Shown here one piece after another: positions 58,356-64,000 of a stretch of 64,000 bases of DNA; within the stretch, counting starts at the first letter, position 1, and the number at the start of each line of letters is the position of its first letter. The notes beneath the pieces are model-generated. The model was given only the letters and a program-made list of their open reading frames with translations, had not been told where the DNA came from and searched no databases. The stretch lies in assembly GCA_028751875.1 (NCBI GenBank), contig CM054138.1:40239537-40303536 (forward strand), given 5' to 3'. The position numbers and the translations under genes are program-made. The DNA comes from Rapana venosa (lineage: Eukaryota; Mollusca; Gastropoda; Neogastropoda; Muricidae).

Positions 58356-59680
58356 GTTGAATCCCATGCAGTCAGAGCAGAGGTGGATTCTTATTAAAAG
58401 GTTGATGGTTTACGCTTACAGGGGAAAACTTTAAGATAATATGTGGTTATTTTCATTTATTAACTTTAAAACAAAGAAATTGTTTTATTATATACTCATT
58501 TATAAGTAAACAATAGTCCTGTTAATACTACTACTATTACTGCTTAGATATACTTTTGAAAACAAGGACAACAACATGATAGTGATAATACTATTGTTGA
58601 AAATAATAAAAGTAATGATTTATACTGCCTATTACTAGTAAGCATGTACCGCACAGTTATCCTGCTTTTGGTGCTTAATTTAATGTCATATTAAATAAAG
58701 CCCCCACTAGCAAACTTGCACACACACATTTCTACTCTGTCACACTCCCTCACAATCATCATGAAGTTGTCGTCATTACAGATACCAACACATATATGCA
58801 CCAGCATGCTTGCACACAAAACACACATACCAGTTACCGCGCACAGACACATGCATAAACACAGACACACACAAAACACACATACCAGTTACACACACAC
58901 ACACACACACACAGAACGTTTCAGACTCATGAGTGCTCAGTCAGTCACACTTTCATGAGTTTGCTCAGTGTAGAACATGTATGCATTCACTCAAGATTAA
59001 AGTCTGAGACTTTAAAATGAACATGAGACTGTAGACTGTAGTTTTATATTGGCAGCTTCATCCCATATTGGCAGGCAGAAGTCACATGATAGTATTTTCC
59101 TATGACCTAATAGATTGACATATGCTTACGACATCTAGTGAACACACTTATTCTACATCTCCCTTCCCAAGGGAACAAATCAAGTCAAAAAATAAAGCTA
59201 TGAAACCAAACTGTGATTGTTCAACGCACACTTATTCTACATTCAGTTTAGCATAATCATAACTATTGTTTAAAACATTTTTACTCTCAGGGTCTCAGCT
59301 TAGAAGTATTAGAACACAGTCAGTCATAATGAAGAGACGATATATAATGATCTAGATTCATGATAAACATAACGTGGCCATTCACTGTGATGGGAACATT
59401 CAATAACTATATCTAGAATAACAGCATTTCTAGATCTTTCTGGAATCTTGCAGCATTCTAACGTGACACAGACATCTCATCAAGTAAGGAAATGTCACAG
59501 GATGAAGGAGACAGGCATGCAGAAAAGGCAAAGTAGAATGGCATTTGGGCAGGCTTACGAGGATAAAGATAGATGTCAAAGTTCAAACAAGACCCAATAT
59601 ATGTGCTTTAATATATATAAATTTGTATGCATTTCTTTCATGGATTTATAACTAGACATTCACAGGTGCACCTAAGTACA
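58356..59680. other. no gene seen
   Basis: AT-rich sequence with CA repeats near 58,854-58,912. ORFs are at most 80 codons. Confidence 0.55.
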
Positions 59681-59872
59681 GGTGTGTGTGTGTGTGTGTG
59701 TCAGGGCATGCTTGTAACTCGTAGAAAATGCAGGTGCATACATGTATACAATAGAACATTGTGTAATATGGACATATGTAAACATGTAAACACACACACA
59801 CATCATACGGACATGCATGATTTGAAGTATGTATGCATGTGTGCATGTACACACACACACACTCAACACACA

Positions 59873-60045
59873 CAGAACGTCTTGCGCACAGGTTTAAACC
59901 TGCTCTGCTTTTTGGAACAGTAGGCCATTGTGTGTCGATGGGAACGGATGACAACACTTACAAAACTGCATGCACATGGGGACTGGATGTAAAAAAACAC
60001 ATGAGTACTTATTCCATTATCCTCAAAATAATAGAATGAATAGAA
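59873..60045 (+). mobile_element. SINE-A 3' half
   Basis: AGAACGTCTTGCGCACAGGT, AGTAGGCCATTGTGTGTCGA and GGGGACTGGATGTAAAAAAA lead to the tail ATTATCCTCAAAATAATAG. Confidence 0.88.
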
Positions 60046-60242
60046 ATACATAAATAAACACATCTTCTGTCCAGATGGGCTAGGTGGCCTGCAAAAACTA
60101 AACAAACCATTAATTGTAATTTGTATTGTATCACACACACACAGATGCATACATGCAATCATGCATGTATGCACGCATGCACACACACAGAGTTGTGTTA
60201 ACTGGTTTTGTGCTTATATATTTTTTAGATGATAATTCATCT

Positions 60243-60335
60243 TTCTCTCTCCCTCTCTCTCTCTCCTGTCCCCTCTCTCTCCCTCCTGTCCCCTCTCTCT
60301 CTCACTCTCCCTCCACCTCCCTCTGTCTCTCTGTA
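60243..60335. repeat. CT-rich repeat
   Basis: CT runs with a CCTGTCCCCTCTCTCT unit that occurs twice. Confidence 0.85.
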
Positions 60336-60514
60336 AGTCCCTCATTAAGTTATTTGGTCCTTTACTATACTGAAGAAAGTGCAACAACAACAAAAATCTC
60401 TGAAATTAATTTGTAATAGATCTGAAAGTGAAACAGTTGTTATCTTGATTTTTCTTTTGTAAGTATGTGTAGGGTTTTTGTTTGGTTGGTTTTGTTGTTC
60501 ACTTGTTGTTTTTG

Positions 60515-60948
60515 TTCCTCAGCTAGAGCTCTGAGGTTCACCATTGGTGCGATTTTTGCGTGTGTGACCAGTTTTCCCCCACCGTTAGGGTAGTCGCATT
60601 GTGACTTCAGGGATACAGTTGGAAATTGAACCTACCAAATATGCCAGGGCAGTCAGGAGGTACCTCTCTGCTCTTTTCGAGTTTCAACTGTTGTGGGTTC
60701 TTTTGACAGGCACAGGTCTGCAAGCGTATAGGCCTGACTGGTTTAGAGTCTCCTCTGAAAGACTTTATATTTACTTTACTAGTTCTACTTTAAGAGGACA
60801 TGTAAACATTCAGCAAGAGAAAGAACCAAACTAACACACAGAGTGGTGCAGTTAGTCCAATTTTTCCATCAAACTAGGAAGAAAGGTCAAGGCTGGGAAT
60901 GGAACCCAGAACCTTATGGTTTTACTTGTCAGGTTGAATGGGTTATAA
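60515..60948 (-). mobile_element. SINE-B copy, left arm of an inverted pair
   Basis: The B tail (TAGAGCTCTGAGGTTCACCA) is at the left. Body and head (GGCTGGGAATGGAACCCAGA) are at the right. An insertion of about 95 bp (60,764-60,858) interrupts the body and recurs at 62,372-62,450. Confidence 0.82.
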
Positions 60949-60952
60949 GGAG

Positions 60953-61203
60953 GAGGGTGACAGGATGGTTATAATGTTTGCCTGCCAACAAGTAAACGTG
61001 TGGCTCTGGGTTTGATTCCCAACCTGGCCTTTTCTTCCCAGTTTGAAGAAAAGATAGACGAACTGAATGTTAAAAGTCCTTTGGATGAGGCTGTTACCCA
61101 AAGCCCCATGTGCGAACACTTGCAGAACATCTTGCGTGCTCGTTAAAAACCCATTCCACCTTTCAGAAGAGTAGGCCATTGTGTGCCAGTAGGAACAGAT
61201 GAC

Positions 61204-61238
<35 letters not shown>

Positions 61239-61412
61239 CAAAAAACCCCCAAAACACAACTCCCCCCCCCCCCCCCCCGTACAGATTTAGACACCATCCG
61301 GAACTTGGAATGCGGCTACCTAGATGACGGTGGTGGTTGAGGGGAGAGGGGGAACAGTCACATATGCAAAAAATCTCGCCATTGGTGAAGCTTAACACTC
61401 TAACCAAAGAAT
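60953..61412 (+). mobile_element. SINE-B copy, right arm of an inverted pair
   Basis: Head GGGTGACAGGATGGTTATAA with B-box GCTCTGGGTTTGATTCCC. The core follows (ATCTTGCGTGCTCGTTAAAA, CCTTTCAGAAGAGTAGGCCA). Then come C runs (61,205-61,237 and 61,262-61,278) and the B tail TAGACACCATCCGGAACTTG to CTCTAACCAAAGAATGAAAA. Confidence 0.88.
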
Positions 61413-61536
61413 GAAAAAAAGGAAAAGGGTGTATCAAGGAAATAACGACAGAGTTAGTAGTTCTACAGATTCTAAGATGAAAAATGCGATTCTTTTTCCA
61501 TGTTCTCAAAATGTGTTATTCTCGCTTACATATTTT

Positions 61537-61538
<2 letters not shown>

Positions 61539-61567
<29 letters not shown>

Positions 61568-61595
61568 GCGCACACACACACACACACACACACAC
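61539..61595. repeat. (CA)n microsatellite
   Basis: CA run with a CGCACGCG centre. Confidence 0.96.
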
Positions 61596-62026
61596 TGTTC
61601 ATTCATTAGATTCTGTTAGAAATTGGGATTTTTATTATTCTGTACTCAAGAATTATTTGTAGTTACATTTTCTTACAGTTCTGTGTAGATTTAATTAATA
61701 CATGAATCCCTTACCCCACTCCCAGAATTCCTTCCCCCTCCCCTACACTTTTTCCCCCTTTTTGTGTCTAATATCACATTTTGTGAAGAGACGTAAAATG
61801 AAATGGAATACACACACACACACACACACAGAGTTAAATAGGATACTTGCACTGTAACAGTCATGTCACCTGTTGTTCCATTTGCTCTCTTGAAATTTAA
61901 AGGCTGTGTAGGTATGATCACTAGGCAGACAAAAGGCAGAGCTTATTAAGTCAGGTGTATTGCACAGCCTTACTCCTTTACCTGGCTACCCAAATGAAAT
62001 GGAATCATAACCACACGACAGTAGAA

Positions 62027-62326
62027 TAAAGGTAAAGGTGTTCCATAACCTATGTCATTATGTGGTCGTAGGGGAGGGAAGTATCAGAGACCTCAACTTC
62101 TCAATGGGGCCAGCATATTAAGAGTGGCACCCATCTCCTCTCCCTCACTGTTTTACCTTCCCTGATCCTAAAGAGGCAGGTACCCATTTACAGTTGGGTG
62201 AACTGGGGGACTGTACTGAAGCCAAGGCGTGCAAACTGTCACCCATCCAAGTGGTAACCATGCTCAGTGCTGCTTAACCTTAGCTGGGGAAAGCGAGTGC
62301 TCTGACCACTGAGCTATCCTGTCCCC
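62027..62326 (-). mobile_element. tRNA/5S rRNA-chimeric SINE, second copy
   Basis: In the minus sense the head GGATAGCTCAGTGGTCAGAG is followed by GGTTAAGCAGCACTGAGCAT and GGTTACCACTTGGATGGG. This matches 5S rRNA even better than the copy at 3,780. The tail is AACACCTTTACCTTTA. No clear target duplication; CAGTA-TAAA-like bases occur on both sides. Confidence 0.88.
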
Positions 62327-62371
62327 CGTCAGTATAAAAGAGTGCTTAAAGATAAAATTAATGTATAGCAG

Positions 62372-62450
62372 TTTTACTTTAAGAGTACATGTAAACATCC
62401 AGCAAGGGAAAGAACCAAACTGACACACAGAGTGGTGCAGTTAGGACCAC
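62372..62450. repeat. dispersed repeat of about 80 bp, unknown type
   Basis: TACTTTAAGAGTACATGTAA to GAGTGGTGCAGTTAG, nearly the same as 60,783-60,853 inside the SINE-B copy. Same orientation, 1.6 kb apart. Confidence 0.8.
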
Positions 62451-62620
62451 TTTTGACTAGTCTTTTTGTCTGGCTGTGCATGTGATTTCCTATTTTCAGA
62501 CCTGTGTTAATGCCTAGCGAAAGGAAGCAAGAACACTGAACCATATATTTGTGTATCAGCCATACACAGATATGTGGGTGGGTGCATGTGCATGCACACA
62601 ATCCCCCTCCCTGCTCACTT

Positions 62621-62700
62621 CCCCCCCCCCCCCCCCCCCCCCCCCCCACACACACACAGTCACACACATACTCACACACACATACACACTCTCAAAAGTG
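62621..62700. repeat. poly-C then (CA)n
   Basis: About 27 C, then CA repeats. Run length uncertain. Confidence 0.9.
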
Positions 62701-63063
62701 AACACAAGCATTACTACAATGTGCACTCACAACATACGATCAATTAAGTATTATATATCATAAGAATTTGCAAAACAAAATTGTGGTCTTCAGGAGCACA
62801 ATACATGGTATAGTCGCCCAGTTCCAGATACTTTTTTAAAAACCAAACTGCCTGTTAAGTATGATAAACAATGTTCACCTTGAACTTGGTTTCAAGATTG
62901 CCAAGGGCATGAAGTGAGCATAGTACTAAGCCAGTAGAGAGAACACCCAGTCTGTGGTATGTGTGTTATGCAAGTCTCAACTCACAACAGACAGGTAGGT
63001 TCTCTCCAGGGGGAAGGGCGGTCAGTGGCCGCTTTGCTTCTGGCTACCAGTAGTGCAGCACCC

Positions 63064-63066
<3 letters not shown>

Positions 63067-63124
<58 letters not shown>

Positions 63125-63172
63125 TAATATATATGTGTGTGTGTGTAAGTGTGTGTGTTGTGTGTGAGTGAT
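63067..63172. repeat. (TA)n then (TG)n microsatellite
   Basis: About 65 bp of TA followed by TG repeats with interruptions. Confidence 0.95.
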
Positions 63173-63714
63173 GAGTGTACTGTGTAAGTGCACATAATTG
63201 TGTATGGAGAGGGAGGAGTAAGCAAGATTGTGTGTGTTGTGTATACATGTGTGTGTTGCATATGTGAGTGTGTGAGAGAGAGAGTCTTTCTCCTTTAAGT
63301 CCTTTTTGTTGTTTTCCCCTTTTCATCTGTTCATTAAGCGTTTCTTGTCTATTCTCAATGTTGGATTTGCAGCTTTACAATGATTCATTTGTTTCCCATT
63401 ATAGCTATTGTCAGGCATATTGTTAAGCCCTGTGGAGGGTTTTATGTTTTGTTTGTTTTCTTGTATGTTTTCTCGTTTTACTTACAGTTTGTTCTTTATT
63501 ATAAAGCAAGAGGGGGATATAAATGGGTGTGGGGGTGGAAAGGTGTTTGTAGGGGGTGGGGGTGGCACTCATTAGTTTTTAACTACACTGAACAGTGACT
63601 TCGCATTCTTTTATAATGGAATGGTGTATCATCATTGGAAAAAAAATCACCATCACCATCAAAAGCACTTGACTTTTTTACACTTCTCATTCTTTTTTCT
63701 TTTTCTTTCCTTTT
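63173..63714. other. no gene seen
   Basis: Ordinary sequence with short ORFs only. Confidence 0.55.
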
Positions 63715-64000
63715 TGGTTCCTTGGCAAGAGCTCCAAGGTTCATCAGGGGTGAGATTTTGCATATGGGACCATTTTTGCCCACAGTTAAGGTAGCCGCCT
63801 TTTGACTTTGAGGATGTATGCTGGGTATGTTCTTGTTTCTGTAACCCACCAAACGCAGACATGATTTACGGGATCTTTAACATGCATATGTGATCTTCTG
63901 CATCAGTATGTATGCACAAAAGGAATTAAGGCACTGGCAGGTGTGCACATGAAGTTGACTTGGGAGATTGTAAAAATCTTAACCCTCTATTCACCAGAGG
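63715..64000 (-). mobile_element. SINE-C copy, cut by the window end
   Basis: The B tail (AGAGCTCCAAGGTTCATCAG) is at the left. Then comes the SINE-C body (GGTATGTTCTTGTTTCTGTA, GGGATCTTTAACATGCATAT, AGTTGACTTGGGAGATTGTA). The head would lie beyond 64,000. Confidence 0.85.

Overview
The window is nuclear DNA of an animal, most likely a marine snail or another mollusc. The evidence is spliced genes with introns of about 1-5 kb, very dense microsatellites, many tRNA-headed SINEs, and tails of LINE, Ty3/gypsy and hAT elements. The taxon is an inference: no ribosomal or mitochondrial marker is present.

Genes. Only two gene models are well supported, and they lie divergently at the left. On the minus strand (3,513-5,961) a three-exon gene encodes a 129-residue protein that I do not recognise. 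On the plus strand (7,459-18,852) a six-coding-exon gene encodes a 493-residue GPATCH2/GPATCH2L-family nuclear protein that ends in a G-patch domain; all five introns keep the reading frame. A minus-strand ORF of 246 codons at 49,232-49,972 is real-looking but of unknown function, probably a multicopy or element-associated gene. Two further single exons (26,240-26,411 minus and 53,874-53,945 plus) are weak candidates.

Repeats. About thirty dispersed-repeat copies belong to a few families that exchange modules: tRNA-like heads, a shared central core, and two alternative 3' tails. One family joins a tRNA A-box-like head to the internal-promoter half of 5S rRNA. Several insertions can be read to the base. 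They are a SINE with a 12-bp target duplication in an intron of the 129-residue gene, an 866-bp retroposon with a 16-bp duplication in the GPATCH2 3' UTR, and a 1,573-bp DNA transposon with CAGGGTTCGTACA termini and an AATAA duplication inside a SINE in a GPATCH2 intron. A 70-bp minisatellite with an alternating A/B pattern lies at 21,121-21,610.

Data quality. From about 33.3 to 49.4 kb, with a clean island near 45.8-47.8 kb, the sequence looks damaged. Known repeats there are recognisable, but bases are replaced by their neighbour, and long G, C or polypyrimidine runs intervene. I read this as a low-quality assembly block, and long ORFs in it should not be believed. A degenerate Ty3/gypsy integrase (40,150-40,860, minus) lies in this block.

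Right part. From 50 to 64 kb I see mostly repeats and microsatellites, with a LINE C-terminus at 56.1 kb and a head-to-head SINE pair at 60.5-61.4 kb.
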